Notes: a model not told the origin generated them from the letters alone. Shown: positions 26,072-35,266, counted from the first letter of the stretch. The stretch: 64,000 nt of DNA from Caulobacter radicis (GCF_003094615.1 NZ_QDKO01000013.1:34839-98838); one strand, 5' to 3'. Made by a program: numbers and translations.

Positions 26072-28582
26072 ATGAAGCGAGCGATGATGGCGACCGCGGC
26101 GATGGCCGTGGCCTTGGGCGCGGCCGGCCAGGCCTGGAGCCAGGACGAAAAGGCCGAGCGCCTGCCGAAAGTCAGCATCGAGGCGACCGCAGCCGCCCCG
26201 CCCGCCGCGGCCTACCAGGCCGCCAATCCGGTCGACTCAGGCACCTCGAAAATCACCCGCCGCGCTCTCGAGGACCGCACGCCCGGCAACGGCGACGTCA
26301 TCGAGACCCTGAAGATCCTGCCCTTCGCCAACTTCGACTCCAACCAGGGCGTCGCCACCCAGGAGAGCATCCAGGACCTGCGCCCGGCCAATGTCTCGAT
26401 CTCGGGCGGGCAGTTCTACGACAACTACTTCGCCATCGACGGCGTGGGCGTGAACAGCCGCCTGGACGTGGTCGGCCTGGGCGGCAGCAACCTTCAGAAC
26501 TACAACGAGACGGGCGGCGCCAGCGCCCAGTCGATCTGGCTCGACACCAACCTGATCGAGTCCCTGACCGTCCGCGACAGCAACATCTCGGCCCAGTACG
26601 GCGGGTTCACGGGCGGCGTCGTGCAGGTCGAGACCAGGCAGCCGTCGCACGTGTTCGGCGGCTCGGTGACCGTCGGCTGCACCAACGACGATATGACCTC
26701 GTTCAAGATCCCGAACGCCACCAAGACCCTGCTGGCCGGCGTGGAGCCCGAGCACCCGAAGTACGACAAGTGCAAGGTCAATGCGACGGTGGACCTGCCG
26801 ATCAACGAGAAGGTCCGCGTTCTGCTCGGCGCGGGCCGGCAGGAAACCGAGATGACCTACTACCGCCATGCGAACTATGGCGGCACGCCGTTCGGCCTGA
26901 AGAGCCGCAGCGACAACGTCCTGGCCAAGGTCGAGGTCGATCTCGCCCCCGACCTGACGCTGCGCGGCCAGGTGGCCTACAGCCCCTACACCAGCGAGAA
27001 CTCGGCCGAGAACGCCCGCAACGCCGTCATGACCCAGAAGGGCGGCGGTCTGACCGGCAAGCTCGAGCTGGCCGGCAAGCGCGACGCCGCCGACTGGTCG
27101 CTGGTGGCCACCTACACCAAGGCCGACAGCAGCCGTGACGCGCCCTCGCCGGTGTTCGCCTGGCCCTCGTCGTCGGTCGCCGGCGGCTTCTGCGCCTCGA
27201 CCGGCAACTGCACCGAAGGCAGCTTCGGCAATCTCGACCAATGGCAGAAGGACATCGGTCTGCAGGCCCGCTGGAGCCAGCCCCTGCTGGGCGGCGACCT
27301 GCGGATCGGCGCCGACTACAGCCACGTCGAGGCCCGCAAGCGCCGGCCGCAGGACGACTATTCCTACCGCACCGGCAAGGTCCACAGCACGATCGTCTGC
27401 CCCACCGGCGACATCGCCTGCCGCGACGGCGACGTGGTGCTGACCGCCTACAGCATCTACAAGGCCTACGACATCTCGGTTGACCTGGACGCCGTCAGCG
27501 CCTTCGCCGAGTACGAGGTCAACCGCGGCCCGCTGACCGTGCGCGCCGGCCTGCGCTACGACCACGAGAGCCTGCTGGCCAACCACAGCTTCGCCCCGCG
27601 CCTGTCGGTGGTCTACGAGCTGCCCTGGGACGTCACGGCCACGGTCGGCGTCAACCGCTACTACTCGCGCGACTTCCTCGGCTACGCCATCCGCTCGAAG
27701 TACCCGGGCAACTACACCTACGAACGCAGCTACAACCTCGTGAACGGCAAGGCGGTGATCGGGCCCTGGGCGCTGTCGGCCCACTCGATCTCGGCCACGG
27801 TCAGCGGCACCGGCGTCAAGACGCCCTACTCCGACGAGCTGACCTTCGCCCTGTCCAAGCCGATCTTCGGCGGCGTCGCCAGACTGAAGGGTGTGGCCCG
27901 CGAAGCCGACGACCAGTTCACCTCGTCGGTCACCGAGACGGTGACCTATGTCCAGGAGACCGGCCGCACCTCGACCTATCGCCTCTCGCGCCTGAGCAAC
28001 GGCGGCGAAAGCTCGTATCGCGGCCTGTCGGCCGAATGGAGCCGCAGCGTCGGCCGCCACACCTTCAGCCTGAACGGCTCGGTGTCGGAGACCTCCGACA
28101 ATCTGGGCGACAACGGCTATGACTCGATCGCGGACGAAGGCGAGTACGGCGACGAGCGCGTCTACTACAAGGGCGAGGTCCGCAGCCTGCTGGCCGTCAT
28201 TGCCGAGAACGACCGCCTCAACTATGCCGCCCCTGGCCTGGCCAACGCCGACTGGAGCGCCGACTGGTGGAACGGCCGGATCCGCACCAACCTGAACGCC
28301 CGCTGGCGCTCGGGCTACGACCAGATCGAGGACACCGGGGCGACCCAGTTGGTGAGCGGAACCCGCTACGCGGTGTGGGACGTCATCCGCTACAAGTCGC
28401 AGACCACCTTCAACGCCAACGTCCAGGCCCAGGTCGCCAAGACCGCCTACGGCGAGGCGAGGCTGGACCTGCGGGTGACCAACCTGTTCGACACCCTGCC
28501 CCAGACGGTGACGGCGGCCACGCGCAGCCAGCCCTACCGCATGGGCCGGTCGTTCTGGGTGGGCATGAGCTACAAGTTCTAA
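26072..28582 (+). CDS. TonB-dependent outer-membrane receptor
   Basis: This 836-residue receptor begins with a signal peptide (to about residue 23, ending AWSQ). A plug domain follows with NVSISGGQFYDNYFAIDGVG and FTGGVVQVETRQPS, then a beta-barrel ending in the C-terminal aromatic motif SFWVGMSYKF. Such receptors import siderophore-metal complexes, carbohydrates or vitamins using TonB energy; the ligand here is unknown. Several Cys pairs in the barrel (for example GDIACRDG) may form disulfides. A diheme peroxidase gene starts 3 bases after the stop, so the two are one operon. The next gene downstream is a TonB-like protein on the other strand. Confidence 0.92.
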   Translation: MKRAMMATAAMAVALGAAGQAWSQDEKAERLPKVSIEATAAAPPAAAYQAANPVDSGTSKITRRALEDRTPGNGDVIETLKILPFANFDSNQGVATQESIQDLRPANVSISGGQFYDNYFAIDGVGVNSRLDVVGLGGSNLQNYNETGGASAQSIWLDTNLIESLTVRDSNISAQYGGFTGGVVQVETRQPSHVFGGSVTVGCTNDDMTSFKIPNATKTLLAGVEPEHPKYDKCKVNATVDLPINEKVRVLLGAGRQETEMTYYRHANYGGTPFGLKSRSDNVLAKVEVDLAPDLTLRGQVAYSPYTSENSAENARNAVMTQKGGGLTGKLELAGKRDAADWSLVATYTKADSSRDAPSPVFAWPSSSVAGGFCASTGNCTEGSFGNLDQWQKDIGLQARWSQPLLGGDLRIGADYSHVEARKRRPQDDYSYRTGKVHSTIVCPTGDIACRDGDVVLTAYSIYKAYDISVDLDAVSAFAEYEVNRGPLTVRAGLRYDHESLLANHSFAPRLSVVYELPWDVTATVGVNRYYSRDFLGYAIRSKYPGNYTYERSYNLVNGKAVIGPWALSAHSISATVSGTGVKTPYSDELTFALSKPIFGGVARLKGVAREADDQFTSSVTETVTYVQETGRTSTYRLSRLSNGGESSYRGLSAEWSRSVGRHTFSLNGSVSETSDNLGDNGYDSIADEGEYGDERVYYKGEVRSLLAVIAENDRLNYAAPGLANADWSADWWNGRIRTNLNARWRSGYDQIEDTGATQLVSGTRYAVWDVIRYKSQTTFNANVQAQVAKTAYGEARLDLRVTNLFDTLPQTVTAATRSQPYRMGRSFWVGMSYKF

Positions 28583-28585
28583 CTC

Positions 28586-29665
28586 ATGAAGCGCGCGGCG
28601 AATCTCCTTCTTCTGCTGGGAACGGCGGCGGCCCTGATCGGGCTGGCGCCGGCGCCCGACCCGACGGCGCTTCGCCGCGCCGCCTTCGCGGGCAAGCCCG
28701 ACACCTGGCCCGCCCCCACCCTGCTGCCGGGGGCCAGCTTCACGCCGTTCGGCGCCCTGCCCGCCCCCGCCGTCCCGGCCGACAATCCGCAGACGCCGGA
28801 GAAGATCGCGCTGGGCCGCAAGCTGTTCGACGATCCCAAGCTGTCGGGCTCGGGCCAGATCGCCTGCGCCTCGTGCCACAATCCGGAACTGGCCTTCGGC
28901 GACGGGGTGAAGACCTCGTTCGGCCACGACCGCCAGCGCGGCCGCCGCAACGCCCCGACCCTGAGCGTCGTGGCCTGGCGCACGCCGCTGTTCTGGGACG
29001 GCCGCGCCGGCAGCCTGGAGACCCAGGCCCTGGGTCCCGTCGTCGACCACAAGGAGATGGCCGGCGACCCGCGCGAGATCGAAAAGCGCCTGGCCGCCGA
29101 TCCCGACTATCGCAAGGACTTCCAGGCCGTGTTCGGCGCCAAGCGTCCGACGATGCAGGACGCCGCCAAGGCCCTGGCCGCCTACCAGCGCACCCTCAAG
29201 CCGCGTAGCAGCAAGTGGGACCGCGTGCTGTCGCTCGGCGGCCGGGTGCTGACCGACCAGGAACTGCAGGGCCTGGAGCTGTTCCGGGGCAAGGCCGGCT
29301 GCGCCAACTGCCACAACGGCCCGCTGCTGTCGGACGGCAAGTTCCACAACATCGGCCTCAGCTTCTACGGTCGCAAGCTGCAGGACCTGGGGCGCTACGA
29401 GGTCAGCGGCGACCCGGCCGACGTCGGCGCGTTCCTGACGCCCTCGCTGCGCGGGATCTCCAAGACCGGCCCCTACATGCACAACGGCATCTTCCCCACG
29501 CTGGAAGGCACGGTGAACTTCTACAACGAGGGCGGCGCGCGCCCCCGGCCCAAGCCCGAGCAGGCCGGCGACCGCCTGTTCCCGACCACGACCCCGCTGC
29601 TGAAGCCCCTGGGCCTGACGCGCGAGGAGAAGGCCGCGCTGGTGGCGTTCCTGGAGACGCTGTAG
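28586..29665 (+). CDS. Diheme cytochrome c peroxidase (CcpA/MauG family)
   Basis: The 359-residue exported protein has an N-terminal signal (residues ~1-22) and two CxxCH heme sites, ASCHNPELAFGDG in the first half and CANCHNGPLLSDGKFHNIGL in the second. The late block TPSLRGISKTGPYMHNGIF is typical of the family. Members reduce hydrogen peroxide or oxidise protein side chains in the periplasm. It is cotranscribed with the TonB-dependent receptor upstream. An uptake step linked to redox processing of a substrate or metal complex is plausible but unproven. Confidence 0.92.
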   Translation: MKRAANLLLLLGTAAALIGLAPAPDPTALRRAAFAGKPDTWPAPTLLPGASFTPFGALPAPAVPADNPQTPEKIALGRKLFDDPKLSGSGQIACASCHNPELAFGDGVKTSFGHDRQRGRRNAPTLSVVAWRTPLFWDGRAGSLETQALGPVVDHKEMAGDPREIEKRLAADPDYRKDFQAVFGAKRPTMQDAAKALAAYQRTLKPRSSKWDRVLSLGGRVLTDQELQGLELFRGKAGCANCHNGPLLSDGKFHNIGLSFYGRKLQDLGRYEVSGDPADVGAFLTPSLRGISKTGPYMHNGIFPTLEGTVNFYNEGGARPRPKPEQAGDRLFPTTTPLLKPLGLTREEKAALVAFLETL

Positions 29666-29820
29666 CCCCCTCCGGCCCTTCGAAAGATGCTCCCCCTGAA
29701 GGGGGAGCTGTCGCGGAGCGACTGAGGGGGGAGTAGCTGCTGGCTTTAGAAGCGCACTGACCTCATCAGATACTTCCCCCTCCGGCCCTTCGGGCCACCT
29801 CCCCCTTCAGGGGGAGGACC
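29666..29820. repeat. GC-rich palindromic intergenic repeat, family A, copy 3 (variant)
   Basis: It starts right at the peroxidase stop codon. It contains two CTCCCCCTGAAGGGGGAG-type hairpins (29690-29707 and 29799-29817) flanking a TCGCGGAGCGACTGAGGGGGG segment. CTCCGGCCCTTCG occurs twice (29670 and 29780). The core differs from copies 1, 2 and 5, and copy 4 combines both versions. Confidence 0.8.
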
Positions 29821-29826
29821 TGGCCC

Positions 29827-30591
29827 CTACCCCTTCACCGCGTACGAGATCGGGGTCTCGAAGCGGCGGCGGCTCCAGTCCGAGTCGCGGGGGGCCTTGG
29901 GGAACGGGGCGGCGGCGGACAGCAGGTCCATGGCGGCGGCGTCGAGCGCGCGGTCGCCGCTGCTTTCGACGATCACCGCCCGCGACATCCGGCCGAAACG
30001 GTCGAGGGTGAAGGCCACGACGACGACGCCCTGGGTGCGGCGGCGTTTCAGCCCCTCGGGCATCACCTTGCGGGCCTCGATCCAGGACAGCACCTGGGCG
30101 GCGTAGGGATCGTGGGTCCTGGCGGCCTCGCCGCGCACCTGCACCGGCGCGCCGCCGCCGGCCGGCGCCGAGGCGGCCGAGGCGGCCACCGCCACGGGGG
30201 TCGCCGTCGAGATCGAGCGGGTCTCGACCGGCTGGGGCGCGACCTGCGGGGCGGCGACCAGCGGGTCCGGCGCGGGAATGGGAACCGGGCGCGGCCGGAT
30301 CGGCGAGGCCATGCGCGCTTCGCGGGGCACGGCCTGCTCACGCCGCTCGTCCGAGGCCTGCGACGGCGAGGGCCGAGGACTCGGGGTCATGGCCTCGAAC
30401 AGCGAAGCCTCCATGGCCGGCGGCTCGGAGAGGCCCGGCATGGCGCGGACGAAGCCGACCAGCCCAGCGATTACGGCCGCATGCAGCCCGACCGACACGC
30501 CGGCGGCGAGGACCTTGTCCCCGCCCCGCCGGCCCGACCGGGGCCGTCTCACGCCTATGGATTCCGCGACACTCATAAGAATGCGTCGCAT
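29827..30591 (-). CDS. TonB-family energy transducer protein
   Basis: The 254-residue protein has one N-terminal membrane helix (residues ~28-50, VLAAGVSVGLHAAVIAGLVG), a Pro/Arg/Ala-rich spacer, and a C-terminal TonB domain with GVVVVAFTLDRFGRMSRAVI, then DRALDAAAMDLLSAAAPFPK. TonB proteins couple the proton-motive force to outer-membrane receptors. No exbB/exbD lie nearby. It converges with a TonB-dependent receptor operon, suggesting a dedicated partner. The start may instead be the ATG at 30576. Confidence 0.85.
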   Translation of the reverse strand: MRRILMSVAESIGVRRPRSGRRGGDKVLAAGVSVGLHAAVIAGLVGFVRAMPGLSEPPAMEASLFEAMTPSPRPSPSQASDERREQAVPREARMASPIRPRPVPIPAPDPLVAAPQVAPQPVETRSISTATPVAVAASAASAPAGGGAPVQVRGEAARTHDPYAAQVLSWIEARKVMPEGLKRRRTQGVVVVAFTLDRFGRMSRAVIVESSGDRALDAAAMDLLSAAAPFPKAPRDSDWSRRRFETPISYAVKG

Positions 30592-30636
30592 CTACAGGAT
30601 GGACGACCTTGATACAACGTCCGGAGGGCTACCTAG

Positions 30637-31374
30637 TCAGGCGGCCTTGAGGGTCTCCGAGCCGACCTCCGGCGCGAAGGCCGGATAGAAGGTCGCCAGC
30701 ATCCGCTCGGCATAGGCCACCAGGTTGCAGAACCCCTCGGCCCGGCGACGGATCGGCGAGTCGAAGAACGGCGTCAGGATCTGGGCCAGCACGGCGAACA
30801 CGATGGCGTCGACGCTGGTCGGCCGCTCGCCCATCATGAAGGCCTTGTCGCCGAGCATCTCCGAGAGCGCGGTCAGCGACCAGGACGCCAGTTCGACGAT
30901 CTCGTCGGGGGAATGCCGGCCAATGCCGACGGCCTTGAGGTTGGCCTCGACGGTGTCGAGCAGCCCCGCCTTCAGGTCCTGGCGCATGGCTTCGGGCGCG
31001 CCGTCGAACCAGCGGGCCGGCCCCTTCTCGAAATTGTCGAAGTCGAAGAAGCGGAAATAGCAGTTGGCCCAGCCCAGCTGGTTCTCGACCATCCGCTCGA
31101 TCGCCCAGGCCTGAGCCCGCTCGACACGGGACAGGCCCGCATCGAGATCGACGCCGTAGCTGCGCTCGAGATAGGCGCGGATAAAGGTGGAGTCGGCGAC
31201 CTTGACGCCGTCGTCGTCGATCCAGGGCAGCTGGCCCTTGGGCGAGGTCTCCGGATGGGCGGGGACCTTCTGGTGATCCAGGCCCGCCATCATCAGGTGG
31301 ATTTCGGTCTTGGTGACGTAGGGGCTTCCCTCAGGCAGGCCGTAGGCCGGGCCGGCGGCGTAGAGCGTGATCAT
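30637..31374 (-). CDS. Glutathione S-transferase-family protein (metaxin/FAXC-like)
   Basis: I took the ATG at 31374 (MITLYAAGPAYGLPEGSPYV) because it begins the thioredoxin-fold domain. The segment SPKGQLPWIDDDGVKVADST fits the GST N-terminal domain of the FAXC/metaxin-like subgroup, and an all-helical C-terminal domain follows (MMGERPTSVDAIVFAVLAQI). The substrate is unknown. It is divergent from a WYL-domain regulator, and the shared 95-base gap contains a tandem palindromic operator, so it is probably the regulator's target. Confidence 0.85.
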   Translation of the reverse strand: MITLYAAGPAYGLPEGSPYVTKTEIHLMMAGLDHQKVPAHPETSPKGQLPWIDDDGVKVADSTFIRAYLERSYGVDLDAGLSRVERAQAWAIERMVENQLGWANCYFRFFDFDNFEKGPARWFDGAPEAMRQDLKAGLLDTVEANLKAVGIGRHSPDEIVELASWSLTALSEMLGDKAFMMGERPTSVDAIVFAVLAQILTPFFDSPIRRRAEGFCNLVAYAERMLATFYPAFAPEVGSETLKAA

Positions 31375-31425
31375 CTCGAGGTCCCTCTCGTGCGGTATTG
31401 CGATGAGGAGAGACTGCCGCCACCC

Positions 31426-31447
31426 TGCTGCCAGCATGCTGTCAGCA
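31426..31447. promoter_or_regulatory. Tandem palindromic operator between GST gene and WYL regulator
   Basis: Two adjacent 11-base palindromes of the form TGCTG-N-CAGCA (31426-31436 and 31437-31447) together make a 22-base near-perfect palindrome. It lies 52 bases upstream of the GST start and 23 upstream of the regulator start, the expected place for an operator controlling both. Confidence 0.75.
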
Positions 31448-31469
31448 ACGATCCGGCACAGTGAGACAC

Positions 31470-32210
31470 ATGAGACGCGCTGAACGCCTATTCCAGATCA
31501 TCCAGATCCTTCGCCGCAGCCGGGCGCCGGTCACCGCCGACGCCATCGCCGCCGAACTGGAGACCTCCAAGCGCAGCGTCTATCGCGACATCGCCGCATT
31601 GGTCGGTCAGAGGGCGCCCATCCGCGGCGAGGCGGGCGTCGGCTACGTGCTGGAGGCCGGATACGACATGCCGCCCCTGATGCTGACGCCGGACGAGATC
31701 GAAGCCGCCGTGCTGGGCGCCCAATGGGTGGCCGGCCGCGGGGATCCCGCCCTGGCCACCGCCGCCCGCGACCTTATTGCAAAGATCGCCGCCGCCGTGC
31801 CCGACAACCTGCGGCCCTACGTGCTGGAGCCGGCCACCCGCGCGCCCGCGCCCTGGAACCCCGCGCCCGACAACATCGACATGGCCCAGACCCGGGCCTG
31901 GATCCACGCCGGCCGCAAGATCCGGCTGGACTATCGCGACGAGAAGGGCGCGGTCAGCCAGCGCATCGTCTGGCCGGTGACCGTCGGCTACATGGCCACC
32001 ACCCGCATGCTGATCGCCTGGTGCGAGCTGCGCGACGACTTCCGCAACTTCCGCACCGACCGGGTGGTGGCCGCCGAGTTCCTCGACGACCGCCACGGCC
32101 AGCGCCCCGCCGTGCTGCGCGCCCGCTGGCAGCGGCAGATGGAGGAGGAATGGGCCGCCTACGACGCGGCCAAGGCGGCCGGGGGGATGCTTCCACATGG
32201 TTCGAGCTAG
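31470..32210 (+). CDS. YafY-type transcriptional regulator with WYL domain
   Basis: The 246-residue protein has an N-terminal winged helix-turn-helix (RRAERLFQIIQILRRSRAPV, then TADAIAAELETSKRSVYRDI). A C-terminal WYL domain has IRLDYRDEKGAVSQRIVWPV and WCELRDDFRNFRTDRV. WYL domains sense ligands or nucleic acids and control the HTH. An upstream ATG at 31461 is an alternative start. It is divergent from the GST-like gene with a tandem palindrome between them, and probably regulates both. Confidence 0.88.
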   Translation: MRRAERLFQIIQILRRSRAPVTADAIAAELETSKRSVYRDIAALVGQRAPIRGEAGVGYVLEAGYDMPPLMLTPDEIEAAVLGAQWVAGRGDPALATAARDLIAKIAAAVPDNLRPYVLEPATRAPAPWNPAPDNIDMAQTRAWIHAGRKIRLDYRDEKGAVSQRIVWPVTVGYMATTRMLIAWCELRDDFRNFRTDRVVAAEFLDDRHGQRPAVLRARWQRQMEEEWAAYDAAKAAGGMLPHGSS

Positions 32211-32306
32211 GCCGGCAACCCGAGGCCAGAAACCCGCCAGGCGACTAAAAGATATTTCCGAACAGAAACAATATCCCCTGCAAATCCACGCCGCCTCCAT
32301 CATTTC

Positions 32307-32349
32307 TGCGAATGAGTTTGCGTTTGACTCGCAATTAAACCGTCGTTAG
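32307..32349 (+). promoter_or_regulatory. Regulatory cluster upstream of second TonB receptor
   Basis: The region holds TGCGAATGAG (32307-32316) followed by TGCG-TTTGACT-CGCA (32319-32333). The latter matches the form of the element before the first TonB receptor. It also holds TTAA-N7-TTAG (32335-32349), one base from the CtrA consensus. Fur-type and CtrA control are both possible; neither is shown. Confidence 0.4.
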
Positions 32350-32381
32350 CTGCGACCCGTTCTTAAATAACGGGGGAATGC

Positions 32382-34694
32382 ATGAAGTCGCGGTTGATGA
32401 TGGCGAGCGCCGTCGGCGTTTGGGCGGTGCTGGCCGGCGCGGCGCGGGCCGAGGCCCCGGACGCCACGGCGCCCGAAGCGCCGACGCAGGTCGACCAGGT
32501 GATCGTCACCGGCGAAAAGGCCAGCCGCAGCATCCAGGACACCGTCACCAGCGTGGCCGTGACCACCGCCCGCACCATCGAGCGCGAGCAGATCCGCGAC
32601 TTCTACGACGTGGTCGCCAGGACCGCGAACATGAGCGAGACGTACGGCAAGAGCGGCTTCACGATCCGGGGCGTGGCCAACAACAACGTCTCGGGCGGCG
32701 GCAGCGGGGGCCTGGCCACGGTCTATGTCGACGGCGCGGCGGTTCCCGAGCGCGCCATGTACGGCGGCCCGCTGGACATGTGGGACGTGGGCCAGGTGGA
32801 GGTGTTCCGTGGTCCTCAATCGACCCTGCAGGGCCGAAACGCCCTGGCCGGCGCGGTCATCGTGCGCACCACCGACCCGACCGGCGACTGGAACTTCAAG
32901 GCCCGCGTGACCTCCGCCAGCGGCGACGACCGCTCGATCGCCCTGGCCGGCGGCGGCCCGATCGTCGCCGACCAACTGGCCTTCCGCCTGGCCTTCGAGG
33001 ACCGCCAAAGCGACGGCTTCATCTACAACAACACGCGCAAGCTGGACGACGACGCGCTGGACACCCGCATGATCCGCGGCAAGCTGCTGCTGACGCCGGC
33101 GGCGGCCGAGGGCTTCAAGGCCGTGGCCACCATGAGCCACAACGAGCGCAAGTCGGGCTACCTCTACACCTACAGCCGCACCGACACGCCGGACCACTAC
33201 GACCACCGCGTCACCACGACCAACTCGCCCAACACCAGCGACATCACCACCGACATCGCCACGCTGGAGGTCGAGCAGAAGCTGGGCCAGCGCTTCATCC
33301 TGTCGGGCGTGGCTTCCTGGAGCCAGGTTGATCTCATCCAGCGCTATGACGGCGACCTGGGGCCGCAGACCCTGTCCTACGGCGGCCAGAACGAGCGGAT
33401 CGAGACGGCCAGCCAGGAAGTGCGCCTGAACTACGAGGGCGAGCGGCTCAAAGGCCTGGTCGGCCTGTTCCACGCCACCCGTGACGCCGACCGCAAGTCG
33501 GCCAGCCTGACCAACGTGGCGTTCCCGCGCGCCACCCTGGTCAGCGTGCTGACCTCGACCCTGATGGGCAGCGTGCCCGGCATCACCCTGACCCAGGCCC
33601 AAGGCCAGGCCAACACCTTCGCCAACGCCTATATCGCCGCCCTGCCCGTCATCCCGGTCGACTACACCTCGGACGCGCCTGAGCTGGTCGAGACCACCGC
33701 GCTCTTCGCCGACGGCAGCTTCGCCCTGACGCCGAAGCTCAGCGTGCTGGCCGGCTTCCGCTACGACCGCGAGAAGAACACCCAGAGCTCGGTGCAGACC
33801 GCGCGCTTCGCCGGCGTCTACCCGACCCCGGCCGCCTTCGGCGCCTCCGCTCCCTATGTGGTGCTGGTGAACCAGTTCGTCGGCTCGATGGTCGCCCAGG
33901 CCGGCGCCCCCTCGCCCGAGACGGCGCGCGAGTTCGAGGCCTTCCTGCCCAAGCTGGGCGCCAGGTACGCCTTCACCGACGACGTCTCGGCCAGCTTCGT
34001 GGTCCAGCGCGGCTATCGCTCGGGCGGCACGGCGATCAACACCGCCCGCGCCACCGTCGTGCCCTACGATCCCGAGTACACCTGGAACTACGAGTTCTCG
34101 CTGCGCACCTACTGGCCGCAGTGGGGCCTGACGGCCAACGCCAACGCCTACTACGTGGACTGGACCGACCAGCAGGTGTCGCTGAACCTGGGCCTCAACC
34201 AGTACGACTACCAGGTCGAGAACGCCGGCAGCTCGCACCTCTACGGCTTCGAGCTGGAACTGGCCCAGCGCGTGACGCGCAACGCCAGCTGGTGGGCCTC
34301 GCTGGGCCACACCAAGACCGAGTTCGACGAGTTCAACGTCCAGACCGGAACCGACACCCGCAACCTGTCGGGCTCGGAATTCCCCTACGCGCCGCACTGG
34401 ACCTTCGCAGTCGGCGGCGACTACCGCTGGGACAACGGCCTAGTGGCCAACCTCAACGCCAACTATCGCGCCAAGGCCTTCACCCAGGCCGGCGGCGAGC
34501 AGGACGGCCGCATCGCCGACGCCCGCACCCTGGTGAACGGCCGCTTCGGCTACGAGAGCGATCGCTGGGGCGCCTATGTGTTCGGCAAGAACCTGCTGAA
34601 CGAGAAATACAGCCAGTACAGCCGCCCCGACTTCGCCGTGGCCCTGCTGGGCGAGCCGCGCGTGCTGGGCGTCAGCCTGGAGGCGCGCTGGTGA
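32382..34694 (+). CDS. TonB-dependent outer-membrane receptor
   Basis: This 770-residue receptor has a signal peptide (to about residue 23), a TonB-box-like VDQVIVTGEK near residue 38, and a plug with GFTIRGVANNNVSGG and QVEVFRGPQSTLQGRNALAG. A barrel ends LGEPRVLGVSLEARW. The plug motifs match siderophore-type receptors better than those of the receptor at 26072. The stop overlaps the start of a small membrane protein, which in turn overlaps a PepSY protein. This three-gene operon layout is typical of ferric-siderophore uptake with periplasmic or inner-membrane reduction. Confidence 0.93.
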   Translation: MKSRLMMASAVGVWAVLAGAARAEAPDATAPEAPTQVDQVIVTGEKASRSIQDTVTSVAVTTARTIEREQIRDFYDVVARTANMSETYGKSGFTIRGVANNNVSGGGSGGLATVYVDGAAVPERAMYGGPLDMWDVGQVEVFRGPQSTLQGRNALAGAVIVRTTDPTGDWNFKARVTSASGDDRSIALAGGGPIVADQLAFRLAFEDRQSDGFIYNNTRKLDDDALDTRMIRGKLLLTPAAAEGFKAVATMSHNERKSGYLYTYSRTDTPDHYDHRVTTTNSPNTSDITTDIATLEVEQKLGQRFILSGVASWSQVDLIQRYDGDLGPQTLSYGGQNERIETASQEVRLNYEGERLKGLVGLFHATRDADRKSASLTNVAFPRATLVSVLTSTLMGSVPGITLTQAQGQANTFANAYIAALPVIPVDYTSDAPELVETTALFADGSFALTPKLSVLAGFRYDREKNTQSSVQTARFAGVYPTPAAFGASAPYVVLVNQFVGSMVAQAGAPSPETAREFEAFLPKLGARYAFTDDVSASFVVQRGYRSGGTAINTARATVVPYDPEYTWNYEFSLRTYWPQWGLTANANAYYVDWTDQQVSLNLGLNQYDYQVENAGSSHLYGFELELAQRVTRNASWWASLGHTKTEFDEFNVQTGTDTRNLSGSEFPYAPHWTFAVGGDYRWDNGLVANLNANYRAKAFTQAGGEQDGRIADARTLVNGRFGYESDRWGAYVFGKNLLNEKYSQYSRPDFAVALLGEPRVLGVSLEARW

Positions 34695-35266
34695 TCGGGC
34701 CCATGGTGGGATTGGGCGGTCTTGCTCTAGCTCCCCTGGCTCTAGGGGGCGCGCTGCTGCTGCGGCGCGCCTGGACCAACGCCGATGCGCGACGGCCCTG
34801 GCTGATCGTCGGCGGCTGGGCGCTGCTGGCGCTGGCCATCGCGGTCTCCGTGCCGTTCCTGGGCGCGGCGCGCGGGCCCTCGATCGTGCTGGCCCTGGCC
34901 TCCACCGTCGCCCTGGCGCTGGTGGCCGCCGGGATCGAGCTGCGCGAGGCCAAGCGCAAGGCGCCGCGCGAGCTGGCCCTGGAGCCCTCGGACCGTCGCC
35001 GGGTGGCCTGGCGCGGCTGGCTGCGCGGCTTTCTCGCGGGCCCGCTGGGCGGCGCGGCGGCCATGGCCGTGGGCCTGGCGGTCGCCGTCTGCTTTCCGGC
35101 CGAGGTCAAGACCCGCCTGATCATCGGCGGCATGCTGGTGCCGTTCCTGTGGGCCGGCGGCATGGCCTGGACCCTGTCTGACGACAAGATCCTGCGCGCC
35201 CTGGCCGTGCTGGTCGGCGTCACCGTCGCCGGCTTCGGCGCCGTGTTCCTGAAGGGCTCCCTCTGA
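34691..35266 (+). CDS. Small multi-pass membrane protein in iron-uptake-like operon
   Basis: I start it at the GTG at 34691, which overlaps the receptor stop (GTGA) and gives VIGPMVGLGGLALAPLALGG. The 191-residue protein has about five hydrophobic segments and a charged loop after the third (AKRKAPRELALEPSDRRR). I recognise no family motif. Its stop overlaps the ATG of the PepSY gene (TGATG), so it is embedded between receptor and reductase-like protein and probably works with them. Confidence 0.75.
   Translation: MIGPMVGLGGLALAPLALGGALLLRRAWTNADARRPWLIVGGWALLALAIAVSVPFLGAARGPSIVLALASTVALALVAAGIELREAKRKAPRELALEPSDRRRVAWRGWLRGFLAGPLGGAAAMAVGLAVAVCFPAEVKTRLIIGGMLVPFLWAGGMAWTLSDDKILRALAVLVGVTVAGFGAVFLKGSL

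Noticed and set aside
26237..29482. Long minus-strand open frame (over 1000 codons) under the first TonB receptor and peroxidase genes
   Set aside because: It mirrors the real genes, with low-complexity Gly/Val/Arg/His composition and no motifs.
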